Source of the DNA: Ampelomyces quisqualis
Taxonomy: Eukaryota > Ascomycota > Dothideomycetes > Pleosporales > Phaeosphaeriaceae
Reading direction: 5' to 3'
DNA: 64,000 nucleotides
Assembly: GCA_018398575.1 (NCBI GenBank)
Contig: JAGTXZ010000019.1
Location: 682,001 to 746,000 of the forward strand
The notes beneath the pieces were generated by a model. The model searched no databases. It saw nothing but the letters and a program-made list of their open reading frames with translations, and was not told where the DNA came from. Numbering within the stretch: position 1 is the first letter of the stretch; every line of letters begins with the position of its first letter. Below, in pieces: positions 46,178 to 56,269 of this stretch. The position numbers were made by a program, and so were the translations under genes.

Positions 46178-47430
46178 ATGGCGGATTCCAACACGGCTAT
46201 TTCGGCTCACTACAAGGGCAGTGTTACCAGCAGACCTTTAGCAGGCGTGAACAATTATACCGATGAATATGGCCGAACGTCGTGTGGTTCTTCTGAGCTA
46301 GAACACTATCGATTGCGCGGGGTCGGGTATGTTTGAAGCCAAGTCAGAACGAAGAGTGCCACTAAATAATACTTAGCCTTGTCAAAGCGGCGAACTCACT
46401 AGCCACTGCGATAGACAGGGTCAACAATGAGTTTGAGAGATTGCAGACCTGTCTACGTGCAAGTGGAAATAAGTCCTCCGCCACAACAGAGCTGTTCAAG
46501 AACGTCGCGCAAATCATCGCTGAGAGGAATGATCGTGTTCAGGCGAAGTCTCGCTTGGATCGTACGCTTACCGTGGTCACAAAGAAATACACCAATCTCA
46601 TCGTTGGTAGAATGTTCAGTCGAATACGAGAGGCTTTGCCTCAGGAGTTAGTTGATGTGGTTTGGCAGCAGGTCGTTCAGGAGAGCCTGACTTTGGAGAT
46701 CAACGGGCAAATCTACATCGTACCGTTCCGTCATGGGCAAGCGAGATTGCTCGATCACGAAGGGGACCTTACAAGATCCTGGTATTTCGACACCGAAGTT
46801 GTAGGACAACAAACCGCGAACGAGTTACGAAAGTTCTTTTGGGATTGCTCCATGTTCCGCTTCGAAGATAGAGACAGCCTCCGGCGATTCCTAACCACTG
46901 TGATTCCCTGGTACCGTTCTGCGCCTCACTCCTCTCATGAGCACTTCATCGTCCGCGCCTCAAATCTTCGGATCGGCAACCCGAAGTCGCGGGGAGATCT
47001 GGTGCGATATCTGACGTTAATGGGAAACCCAAGAAATTACAGCGCTGCCATCACGCTTGACATCGGGAGCCCGGACCCAAACTCGCGCTCCGAATGCGCG
47101 CAAAAGCTACCACGAAATTACGAGGTTCATGAAAACATACCTCATTTCACAGCTGCGGAGGAACAACAGGCACAGGATGCCGCACATCTTAGCAAAAGAG
47201 CCCGCGCGTCACTTGATGATCCAGCATTTGTCATGCTGGTAAGGGATCTGGAACCTTTGTTGTCGTGTCTTCTCATTCAAGGACAAACAAGCTATATAAC
47301 CGACGAAAAAACATGTTGGCGGTGGGTGAAAGACAGTGGGAAAATTGAAGGCGACGTCGAGGCTCAATGTGCGCGGTGTTTCACTGTGCACAGGCAGCTC
47401 GATTATCAGCAGGGTCATGGATTTTTTTGA
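46178..47430 (+). CDS. Hypothetical protein, orphan
   Basis: Exons 46178-46326 and 46377-47430 joined by a 50 bp intron (GTATGT...ACTTAG) in matching phase, giving 400 residues from MADSNTAISAHYKG. An ORF-only start at 46441 is not an ATG, which supports the spliced model. The protein is soluble, without signal peptide or membrane spans. A helical region (AIDRVNNEFERLQTCLRASG) is followed by a mixed alpha/beta central part (LTLEINGQIYIVPFRHGQ) and a C-terminal segment with a CxxC (AQCARCFTVHRQ). I do not recognise the family. It may belong to the lineage-specific proteins common in these fungi. Confidence 0.7.
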
Positions 47431-47574
47431 AACCCAACAGAGTCATGGCATGATGGAATGATTAACATGACACTCATCAGTTGGATGCAAAGTCATATGC
47501 AGACTGCATTTGAATGTCGTTGGCATCGATCGGGGCGTCACATTGGATAGATATTTTGTTGTCATCGCAGTCTT

Positions 47575-48022
47575 CTACAACAACCACTTTTCTAGGAAAA
47601 GCAATGCCATCATACCACTATTTACTTACCGTCAGACACATGTAAGAGCTCCTGATAACCCTCTTGAAGCCTTGCTGCTCGACCTGCGCCTGCACCGCCG
47701 CAATGACAGCCTGTGCGTTCGGGTCGTTGAATCCGCAACCAGTCTTGCCGTTCTGGAAACTAGCAGCACCAGCGGAGCAGACACCGTCGCTAGTAGCAGC
47801 AGCTTAAGAGCAGCATTATGAGCTACAGTCAGCATGAGCGACGCAGGTGCCGTCATGAACTGGGAACCATCTCCAGCGCCGACGTTGCGGGCATCGTCGT
47901 TGTTGGGGGCGACTTTGGCCATGAAGGTAGCGGCGACTGTGGGTTGAATTTCAGTCGTGATGTAAGACAAAGCGAATGTTGATGGACGTACGCGTGATGA
48001 GGGTGGCGATGGTGAAACACAT
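47575..48022 (-). pseudogene. Broken small secreted cysteine-rich protein (BAS2-like)
   Basis: The ATG at 48022 starts a hydrophobic leader. Exon 47992-48022 joins exon 47630-47936 in phase, and a further splice near 47629 would lead to a stop at 47575. After the leader the segment APNNDDARNVGAGDGSQF resembles the start of small secreted proteins of the BAS2-like type described from plant-pathogenic fungi. The cysteine-rich remainder can be read only in another frame. It shows a lost base near 47855 and two TAA stops within about 15 codons, so no complete protein is expected. The family is known from plant-associated ascomycetes and its biochemical role is unclear. The family assignment is from memory and moderate. 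Confidence 0.5.
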
Positions 48023-48219
48023 TTTTGGGGCTGTTGGGAGTGGTTAGTTGGTTAAGTTGAGTGTTTGAGAGAAAGATATATAGTTGAAGGAACGAAACCA
48101 GGCCGGATTGCAGTCTGAGACGCAAAATAGAGTAATTTAGGGTTGGAAGTGAGAAAATGGGCAAATTCTGGAAACCATATAGGGTTAACGGGACAACCCC
48201 ACCTTCAATGGATCTGCCT

Positions 48220-50761
48220 TCATCCCATGCCTACATCAATAACCTGATGTCCTGGACTCGGAGGCACGTCGCCAGTCTCCCACACGTTTTGTTCACTACC
48301 AAGCCTGAACAATATCTCGCCTCCGTTTGTCATTATCCCATCTGCATCTTCATGCTCGAACCAGTTCTTGTCCCACTCCAGACCGTTGAGGCGCACGCCC
48401 TGCACATAATAACCTTGCTTCCCATTACCGTCATCAAGGCCTTCAGCACGAATACGCAACGTATGGTTGTGATTAACTGTGATGTTGATGTCGCTGAACC
48501 ACGGACTTTCGAGCAGGTACACCGGTGTCGTGACGATGGGGTATAATCCCAGCATCTGCCAAACGAGCCAGCAGTTTAGAGCGCCGGCATCAGAGTTGCC
48601 AGGAATTCCGTTGCTCGAATTGAAGTAGAAATCGTTCGCAAGCTGTCGTGAACGTTCCACACTCTTCCATTGTTTGTTCAAGTAGTTGTATAGATAAGGA
48701 GTCTGGAAGTCGGGTTCGTTGGCAACATTGTTGATAGTTGTGATGCCGAGACCATTTACACCAAGATCGACGCCCGATGTATTTGGCTTGAATACGTAGT
48801 CGAGTCGCTCTTCGAAGTGGTCGCTTCCGCCCATCAGATCGATCATGCGCTCGACATCGTGTGGAATTACGAAGGAATACTCGAATGCCGTGCCTTCGTA
48901 GCTCTCATCAGACCAATTGCAGTCCCCACAGTTGGTGATATTGTACGTCTCATGGAATGTTCCGTTGAAATAACGTGGCATGATAAATCCTGTAAAGTTG
49001 CGGCTGGTTGCCCTGGCGTCCCAGCTGAGCTGCCAGCCGGCTGATCTTTGGAAATACATGTCGCGCTCTCCCGGTGCTTCACCAGCAGCAATTTGACTGA
49101 CAGCGAAGTCGTTCAGAGAGTACTCCACCGTCTTGGACACAGCGCGCGAGTTACGGTCCGCGGAGACGTAACCCAGAGGAATCCAGTCATCGAGCGCTGA
49201 ACGGCCCTCCTTTAGGGAACCCTGCGAGTCGACTGGATTCTCGTCGAAAAACGGCACCACATCTGCATTCTTTTTGACCGCAGCATAACCTTCGGTCCAA
49301 TTAATGCCGCCACGAAGACCCTTGATGTAAGCATCGGCGAGAACGTTGTCTGCATTGGAGCCGCCTTGGACCAGGCCATTGTAATTCCCGGACCTACCAT
49401 CTGGCAAATATCCCTCGTTCTTGAAGATGTCTATCAGTGACCTGATCATCGACTCATAGTAGCTCGGCTGGATGAGATGCCATAGCGACACCTGGTTTCT
49501 GAACAGATCCCACATCGTGTAGAAGTCATCCCAGAATGGCTCGTCCGATTCCCACAGCGGATTCTCGCCTATGCGCTCACTTGGTATCAGGTGCATGAAG
49601 TACAAGCTTGAGTATAGCAATGCAAGTCGCGTCTTATTCGCACTCTCTGACGTGTCGACTTTAATCTTGGAGAAAACGTCCCTGTTCCACTCCTCGCGCG
49701 CCGCTTGCATCGTGTCTTCGATTTTCCACGAGGCGAGCTCGGAGTCTTTGTAAGCACAAGCTTTATCTACCGACATTAAAGAGATGCCAACCCTGGATTT
49801 GACTTCGGTTGTGTTGCTCCAGGTAAAGATCGCGCCAACTCGGTCGCCCATTGGCCCGGAACGTGCACTGGACCCCGTGTATGTAGGTCGTGGTATCGTG
49901 CCATTGCCAAATGTTCGGAAGTGTCGACTCGTGGGGAGAGTATTCTTGCCCTTGAAAGCTCTCGCCCCCTTCGGTGGGCTATCAAACTCGCCACACACAT
50001 AGACTGTTACAGGCGCCCCGATACACCAGCCACCCGCAATCGACGTAAATCCAGTATAGATGCTAGAGTTGGGTTGAATCTCAATTTCCCCACCAGTGTA
50101 GAACTGTGAGTCCCAAGAACGGGTTGGATGCGGTAGGTAATGCGAAAGATCCACAAGCACATGCTTTTCAGATGTTGCTGGGAATGTATAGTGCTGAAGC
50201 CCAGCATGCCGCGAAGCAGCGAGCTCGACAGTGATGCCAGACTCTAGATGCGTGCGAAAGTAGCCCACGCTGGCCACATCGTCGCCTACCTAAGCTCTTG
50301 TAAGTGCGAGGCGAAGGAATGTGAGATCCAAGTCGTACCCTTTTCTGCCAATAAGTTCGATTATCGAGCAAGTTGACGTCGCCGTGAATCGATGTCAGGG
50401 GCATCTGCGCCGGAAACCCATATTTCGGCCCTCCGCCGGTACCAGACTCGTGCATCAAGCTGATGCCTGTAATGTAACCCTGTGGCGTCCACCCGCCATT
50501 GAGGGCACTTTGATTTAGAGGTTCTTCGTATGTGTCGAGACCTAGTTTTACCATACCGAAAGGCACTGTACCTCCAACGAATACATCGCCGCCGCCAACT
50601 GATAAAGGTCAAGGCTGGCAACAGGGCTGGGTGGAAATTTACTTACACGCATAACCAGGTATCGCTCCTTCAGAGCCAATGAAAGGGTTCACAAACTGCG
50701 CATAGTCAATGTCTTGAGCCACTGCGCAAACAACGGCTACTGATAGTCCAAGCAGCCTCAT
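48220..50761 (-). CDS. GH92 alpha-mannosidase, secreted
   Basis: Exons 50647-50761, 50339-50598 and 48220-50289. Introns of 48 and 49 bp keep phase, giving 814 residues. The signal peptide is MRLLGLSVAVVCAVAQ. Family landmarks run in order. They are YAQFVNPFIGSEG, AFGGGDVFVGGTVPFGMVK, LMHESGTGGGPKYG, FWDDFYTMWDLFRNQ, LPDGRSGNYNGLVQGGSNAD, EYSLNDFAVSQIA, and GNSDAGALNCWLVWQMLGLYP near the end. GH92 enzymes are calcium-dependent exo-alpha-mannosidases that trim alpha-linked mannose from glycans. A secreted fungal copy probably processes extracellular or host mannans or N-glycans. Many potential N-glycosylation sites are present. A first-exon-free reading starting at 50277 would miss the signal peptide and the N-terminal 130 residues. 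Confidence 0.93.
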
Positions 50762-51080
50762 TTTGAAATATTCGGAAAAAGTTGCAGAGCCACAAGCCAG
50801 GTGCGCCTCCAACTTAACGCGCGTCCCCGTTTGTTCTTGACGAGTGGGCGTACCCCGCATCTGCACATTGCTGTCTGCACAAGCGTGGGGCTTCGCCATA
50901 CCAAGACTTTGACAACCTTCGAGGTTACATTGATGCCGTGGAAAGGCTAGTGACGGTAGTAATGGTGAGTGATGACGTAGTGACCCTAACCAAGATGGGA
51001 CGAAGGAACGCGATCCGGATAGTCTTTTGAACGAGACTATAACAATACCATGACACGAGCTCTCTCTTCATCAAGTTTGT
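50762..51080. other. Short divergent intergenic region
   Basis: Upstream of the GH92 gene (minus) and of the uncertain plus-strand gene at 51081. No special feature is seen. Confidence 0.45.
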
Positions 51081-52037
51081 ATGAAACAATGGGAATCCTA
51101 TCAGGAGCACGTCCAGTTCGAGCAGCACATCAAACATGACCGCATACGCAGTTCACAAACGGATACAAATCACCAGCCAGATATTTACGGCATCGAGAAC
51201 AGAGACATCAGGTTTCAACTTTATGACTTAGACATTGCCTTCCGCCATCAACTCGACTATGACGACACGTTCTCTGGTATTCCGCTTGTCAGTTAGAATT
51301 CGGGCAATGCAGGAGCAATTACTGGCCCCACAAACCTTACATTTCACGCAAACCGAGACCTTGAAGGAATGTCATCACAATCCAGCCTGTAAGACATACA
51401 CAGAGGAACTTCTGAAGGATATCGTACGTGCCGAGAATTTCTTCGCCAAAAAGCCTCTTCGTCCTATGTGGCACACGATGGGTAAGTCGAATGCTGCTTG
51501 TAAACTGACGTACGACGAAGACAAGCTAGTCGCACGAAGAATACACGGGCACCGTAAGCACCAGTACGTGTGCGGAATTTGATGGCAGAATCTGGAGTTT
51601 CAGCTTTGTTGGTTGACAGAATACCTCGGACAGATTACAGCATAGCATGACTTTGACTTGTATTGCAACTAGCTGGTCTCGGGCATACATTGATTCTCCC
51701 ATCAACACCTGTCTAATCCTTGCAGCGACTGACAACACTGCTTCCGTAAACGCAGCCATGCAAGATGCACATGTCCAACTCAGCGGCCCTGATGAATTTG
51801 GACATATTTGTGGGGCCAAGTTCCGTCTGACGTGCCGCGTATTGCTGGACATCAGCAACGCCGAAGTCAAGGGTTGGAAACAGGTGATCGTGAGCTCTAC
51901 AATGAGTTAGGCTTGAAGGGTGTCTTGGATGGCGCAGGAGTGCAGCAAGCAGAACACAATCACGTGTTTCAGTCAGGCAGTGCGGGTGTCATCAGACGTG
52001 TCGAACATCTGGCCGCTCGCGACAGACATTTTTGGTG
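51081..52037 (+). CDS. Unresolved multi-exon or decayed gene, unknown
   Basis: Several adjacent blocks read like real protein but in different frames. ATG 51081 opens MKQWESYQEHVQFEQHIKHD and runs to DDTFSG near 51276. A possible 36 bp intron leads to AITGPTNLTFHANRDLEG. Further blocks are NTASVNAAMQDAHVQLSGPD near 51740 and ELYNELGLKGVLDGAG near 51895. Some joins keep phase with GT-AG ends, but the introns needed are very short (15-46 bp) and the 3' blocks do not connect cleanly. It is either a gene with unusual splicing or a degenerating one. No family is recognised. The exact model should not be relied on. Confidence 0.3.
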
Positions 52038-52125
52038 AGACGTTTGGGTAAGACTGTTCGATTTTTTGGCTCAAAGGATATCGACATTATCATTATCTCC
52101 AGGGCCGCCCGCTTCGTCTCAACAT

Positions 52126-52722
52126 CTAAGACAGCTGTCCACGCACCGCACCAGGCAGAGCCAAACTGGAATGCGTGTCCGCCATGAAAGCCGATGGGTT
52201 CGCCTCAATCATGTTGACGTGGAAGCCTTCGCCAGAGTCCTTGCCTTCTACCATGACGCCTGTAACGAATGGACCCTTCAGACACCCCGCACTGTTGCGC
52301 ACCTTGAGGTCGCCGTTGACCGGTTCGGGGTTGGGGAACGCGATTCTCGGTGGTCCTGAAGCGCCGCGCGCAGCCTCATGGATGTGGGTAGCGGTAGTAG
52401 CGGGAGATTCGAATTCGCCGTCGAAATTGTGCAGCGTGATGTTGTAGCATATCATGTTCATGGCGGAGTTGATGCCAAAGTTGAACGTGCCGGATGCGCC
52501 CGCCAGACCGCCAGTGGGTTCGGTGCCATTGACGACTTCTTCGGGGACGGCGTTAATGGCTTGCATGGAGCTGAAAGTGAAGAGTTGGTCGGCACCAATG
52601 GCGTTGCCCATATCGAGGCTGACTTGGACCGTGATGACACCGTTACCGGCGACGGCGCCGACCGGGGCGGCGGATGCGCTGAGCACTAGGCCCGCGAAGT
52701 AGGAGATTGTGGTGGTCTTCAT
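52126..52722 (-). CDS. Secreted CHRD-domain protein
   Basis: Single exon of 198 residues from the ATG at 52722. The start gives a signal peptide (MKTTTISYFAGLVLSASAAP). The ORF extends 36 codons upstream without a better start. The body has the features of the CHRD (chordin-like) domain: an early beta-rich block (LFTFSSMQAINAVPEE), then YNITLHNFDGEFESPATTA, THIHEAARGASGPPRIAFP and CLKGPFVTGVMVEGKDSGEG. In fungi such proteins are small, extracellular and functionally undefined. One Cys pair (MICYN and AGCLKG) could form a disulfide. Confidence 0.85.
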   Translation of the reverse strand: MKTTTISYFAGLVLSASAAPVGAVAGNGVITVQVSLDMGNAIGADQLFTFSSMQAINAVPEEVVNGTEPTGGLAGASGTFNFGINSAMNMICYNITLHNFDGEFESPATTATHIHEAARGASGPPRIAFPNPEPVNGDLKVRNSAGCLKGPFVTGVMVEGKDSGEGFHVNMIEANPSAFMADTHSSLALPGAVRGQLS

Positions 52723-53960
52723 TATTGCGCTCCGGGTACCTCGTTGATGAGTTTGAATGAAAGTAATGCGATATGCACGAGAAGCGAAGAAATGAGTGTA
52801 TATGAAGAGAGACTGTTCAACAGTGGGCAACTCCTGGTTTGTTCACGGTGGGACGCAGCGTGAATTTATACGATCCTTCCCATCTTCATGCTGAATAGCG
52901 AACACCTGTATACCAAGGCTTGGTACCTGATGGGACTTTGGTTCCCGATGTTTGAGGCGTGGTTGTAACATGTGCCCGGTTTCGCGAAGCTTGGCCGCAG
53001 AATCCTCCGCGTGGACGCGTCCGCCAAGCGCACCATGTCGAACTCCAAGACAGGGCTTAGCATGTGGAATTTGTTAGGATAGACAGCTGTCCATGCTGTT
53101 GGCGTTGCTCGGCTAAATCTGCATGAAACAGGAACATATCTTGGCTACGGGGTGCATTTTAAGATGTCGGTATCAGCCACGAACACGAGTAGAAACAAGT
53201 ACTCCGTACGCGCACTTCGAATTTCGGCAGGACAAGATGCTTTCTGGGCGCAACTGCAGAGTTCAAAATCAGCCCACTTCAACTTGCGTTGCTCTTGGCA
53301 TGCTGCATCTTTCCACTTGACCGCCCTTCATTATCCTCTCATCAAGATGCTTGTCGTCACGGCCAGGACCAGGAAGACACGTAGTGTCTGGGGTTCGAAG
53401 TGTTTTAGTAAAGACTTCTGCGCGTGTTCCTTGCGTGGTCATGTTGCTCCACGAAGTCAAGCCTAGCGCTCTCGTAGACAGTGCTACTTCACATTGCGCA
53501 GATCATACTCCAGCACGGTAGTACACAAGAGCTACATATTTGGCACTCAGCACATATGAATTTGCGTGAAGGAGTCTGCCCAAGCCGCGTGGTGCATCTG
53601 AGCATCAGGATACTTGAGACAATCATGCTGCTGGTAATCGAATGAAGAGACCTGTAGGTGTAACTGTATACAAAACCTGACTAGGCAACGATTTCACAAC
53701 ATACCACAGGAATAGCCCGAGAGCAGATGATCACTGGGGGGTTTGAGAACACCAGACCGCGGGCCACTCAGCAGGTACCTGAAGCGCCCACATATAAGTG
53801 CCGACCATAGAGAATCATCACTGCACGATAATTACTAGAAGGAGATGGCAAATGAACGGTGGCACAGATGTGGTTGCAATGACAATGGCATTGCAGATTA
53901 CATACATGATCGGACGACGGTATCGCGAAACGCAGCAACGCAATAGTTGACATTAACTGG
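52723..53960. other. Intergenic
   Basis: No supported gene. ORFs are short and without motifs. It leads into the repeat-rich tract beginning at 53961. Confidence 0.45.
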
Positions 53961-54243
53961 TCAACACTCGAAGCCAATGTACATGCCACAAGTCTGCGGA
54001 TTCACCAATTTCGACGCAATCGCCCGAAGGGAAGGCCAGCCATCAGGAATCTCTGCCGACAGGGCTGTATACAAGAGCTGAGCGTCAACGCAGCAACGCC
54101 GACTGTACATGGAGGAAGGTGACTTTGGCCGATCAACACTCGAAGCCAATGTACATGCCACAAGTCTGCGGATTCACCGATTTCGACGCAATCTCCCGAA
54201 GGGAAGGCCAGCCATCAGGAATCTCTGCCGACAGGGCTGTATA
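53961..54243. repeat. Direct duplication of a ~111 bp exon-like unit
   Basis: The blocks 53961-54071 and 54133-54243 are almost identical (a few substitutions) and 172 bp apart. A shorter shared piece (cgcagcaacgc) also lies upstream of each. Read on the minus strand, both copies encode AEIPDGWPSLR, then NPQTCGMYIGFEC and a stop. Two visible substitutions change amino acids (Glu/Ala and Ser/Leu). Both copies keep the same acceptor-like tatacag upstream, so this looks like a duplicated terminal exon. Confidence 0.85.
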
Positions 54244-54489
54244 AATCAGCGACTCAAGACCTACAGCCCATGCTCATGCCTTCTCAACGAGCTTACGCGC
54301 AGTCTCGAAGGCAGTACACATGATCTGATCGTCTCGCAGCCCACGTGCATGCCGTACATCAAGAGACGCATCCCAGTTCCAATCTCTAACCCAGAGGGTG
54401 AGATCAAAAACCAAAAAGGCCTGCTCAAGAAGCTTTACACAGGGCTGAGCTTTACGAAGCCCCAGAGCCCGCCACACATCGACAGACAC
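54133..54489 (-). CDS. Small putative protein ending in duplicated exon
   Basis: Exon 54297-54489 (ATG at 54489, MSVDVWRALGLRKAQPCVKL) joins exon 54133-54236. The 60 bp intron has a GTAAGC donor, a CTGAT branch-like site and a TATACAG acceptor, and phase is kept, giving 98 residues. The C-terminal part reads AEIPDGWPSLREIASK and ends FEC. The second exon has a near-identical copy further downstream at 53961-54064. No signal peptide is obvious and the true start may lie upstream in the 93 bp repeats. The family is unknown. Support comes from splice phase and from the duplication. Confidence 0.35.
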
Positions 54490-54647
54490 ATCCCAACCAA
54501 GATACCGACCCCAAAGGGGGGATCAAGACGAGGACCTTCATGTCGATTGGGCAGACAGAACCCGCCACACATCTACAGACACATCCCAATCAAGATACCG
54601 ACCCCAAATGGGGGATCAAGACGAGGACCTTCGTGTCGATTGGGCAG
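54468..54647. repeat. Tandem 93-bp repeat, two copies plus a diverged one
   Basis: Copy one is 54468-54560 and copy two 54561-54647, with about four differences. A much more diverged relative can be aligned just before them at about 54342-54410. The unit length is a multiple of three and keeps an open frame on the plus strand. Whether any frame is translated is not clear. Confidence 0.8.
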
Positions 54648-54761
54648 GCCAGAGCTAAGGTCAAAAAGCCTCAGTCATACAGAAAAAACAACAACAAGAA
54701 AACAAACCCAAAACGCCAACACGTCGTCCGAGAAACCCGACACCAGAAGGATCGGACCTAC

Positions 54762-55874
54762 CTAGACTCCGAAAGCCTTGTTCAACCCCTCAGAGGAGTT
54801 GTAGCCGCCGCCTCCGGCCCAAAACCCGCGAAACAACGACCCAGTCTGTGGCCCAAACTCGGTGTTCGGAGCCGCAGTGCTTGGAGTGAAGGTCGTTCGA
54901 GACCCCGCGTTAGCACGAGAGAGCTGCAAGCTGGTATGCTTGAGCTCATCTTGGACAGCAACCAGAACCGCTGCCAAATGACCCTCGACGTCATCTGACT
55001 GCAGCGAAGCGACGGTACGCTGGAAGGCGTTCATCGCCTCTTGGTTGTGCGTTGCGTACGCGCGGAGGTGTGTCACGAGTTGGTACCGGGAGACATTCGC
55101 TTCGAGAAGGGAAGCGAGGACGAGGCCGAGGACGCGGCGCTGTTGGCACAGGCCCTCTTTGATGGTTTTGACCTCGGAGCCCAGGGCTTCGAGGCCGGAG
55201 AGGAAGTCGTTTAGCGTCGACTCCAGGAAAGTCGAGTACGTCGTGGTGATTTGGACGACGAGCGCGAGATTCGCTTTGTGGGCGGCGCGCTCGGAGGGAA
55301 GCGACTTGAGGAGGGCGAGAAGCGCCGGGATGGCGCGGAAGATGGTGATGAGGTGGCGTGTGGTCCGGTGAGCCCACAGAGAGAATTTGACGAGGAAATA
55401 CAATCCCCAAGAGACGGTTTGCCAGACCAGGAGATTGAAGGCGAAGTCGTAGGCCATGGAGGCCAGAAGAGGCGACAGGGAGGAGAGACCGGAGGTGAGG
55501 GTGGCGAGGAGAGAAGAAAGACCGGAGAGGAGGGCGGCGAGGATGGTGGTGGCGAATGCCGAGGAGGAAGGAGATGGCGATGGCGGGGCCGGGGCGGTGG
55601 TGTCCTTGATGATGACCGTGACGGTGCCGAAGTCACCGATGCGGTCGACGTAGCTCTTGAGCTCGTCCGTCTCGAGCGCGAAGAACTCGGCGCGAGGGTT
55701 GGTCTTGACGACGTCGACATTGCTGAAGACGTCTGGCTTGACGCCGCGCGAACGCGTGCCCATGAAGATGCCGAGGGCGGCGGAGATGATGGTGCTTGCA
55801 GCAGTGATACCGCTGCAGCCTCCCATGAAGCCTCCGGCGCCGGTGGGAGCGGGAGCAGGAGCGAAGATGGACAT
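54762..55874 (-). CDS. Hypothetical membrane protein
   Basis: Single exon of 370 residues from the ATG at 55874 (MSIFAPAPAPTGAGGFMGG). A Gly/Ala-rich hydrophobic segment at about 14-40 may be a first membrane span or glycine zipper. A Ser/Pro linker precedes a long hydrophobic region at about 105-175 (LLSGLSSLLATLTSGLSSL, then FNLLVWQTVSWGLYFLVKF) with two or three spans. The second half is helical and amphipathic (FLSGLEALGSEVKTIKEGL), suggesting a coiled coil. The tail is Gly-rich. No family is recognised. The ORF antisense to it (55251-56198 plus) has Glu/Arg-rich shadow composition and is discounted. Confidence 0.7.
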   Translation of the reverse strand: MSIFAPAPAPTGAGGFMGGCSGITAASTIISAALGIFMGTRSRGVKPDVFSNVDVVKTNPRAEFFALETDELKSYVDRIGDFGTVTVIIKDTTAPAPPSPSPSSSAFATTILAALLSGLSSLLATLTSGLSSLSPLLASMAYDFAFNLLVWQTVSWGLYFLVKFSLWAHRTTRHLITIFRAIPALLALLKSLPSERAAHKANLALVVQITTTYSTFLESTLNDFLSGLEALGSEVKTIKEGLCQQRRVLGLVLASLLEANVSRYQLVTHLRAYATHNQEAMNAFQRTVASLQSDDVEGHLAAVLVAVQDELKHTSLQLSRANAGSRTTFTPSTAAPNTEFGPQTGSLFRGFWAGGGGYNSSEGLNKAFGV

Positions 55875-56269
55875 GGTGTCCAGTGCACGTGGTTGGTGCG
55901 GAAGTGGTGTGGAGAAGTGAGGTGGCAGAAAGTGGTATGTGGTGGAAAGTCTGCTTCAAAGTGTGGTGTAGGAAGAAAGACGGAGGAGAAGTTTTTGAAA
56001 GCAAAGTGCGACTCTTTATATGCGAAGCGAGATGAAAATTTTTCGCGTCGTGACTGTGAAGGTGAAGGCGAGTTGCGAGTTGCCTTTCACCTTGCCAAGG
56101 ACGGCCCGTGTACGTCAGGGCACGGTAGCCTGGAGCATAGAACGAGGTATATCTGCTCGTCTAGGGGAGGGAGACGTCATCTAGATCTCCATGGCTAAAA
56201 ATTGAAGCCATCTCGATATAATACCAGGTACTCTGGAGCAAAGACATCGAATCCATCTACGCCAGACTC
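55875..56269. other. Intergenic
   Basis: Upstream of the 54762-55874 gene and downstream of the aldo/keto reductase gene. No coding signal is seen. Confidence 0.5.

Noticed and set aside
55251..56198. 315-codon plus-strand ORF antisense to the membrane protein gene
   Set aside because: Gly/Glu/Arg-rich mirror of the minus-strand gene, which itself has a sensible hydrophobic and helical layout.
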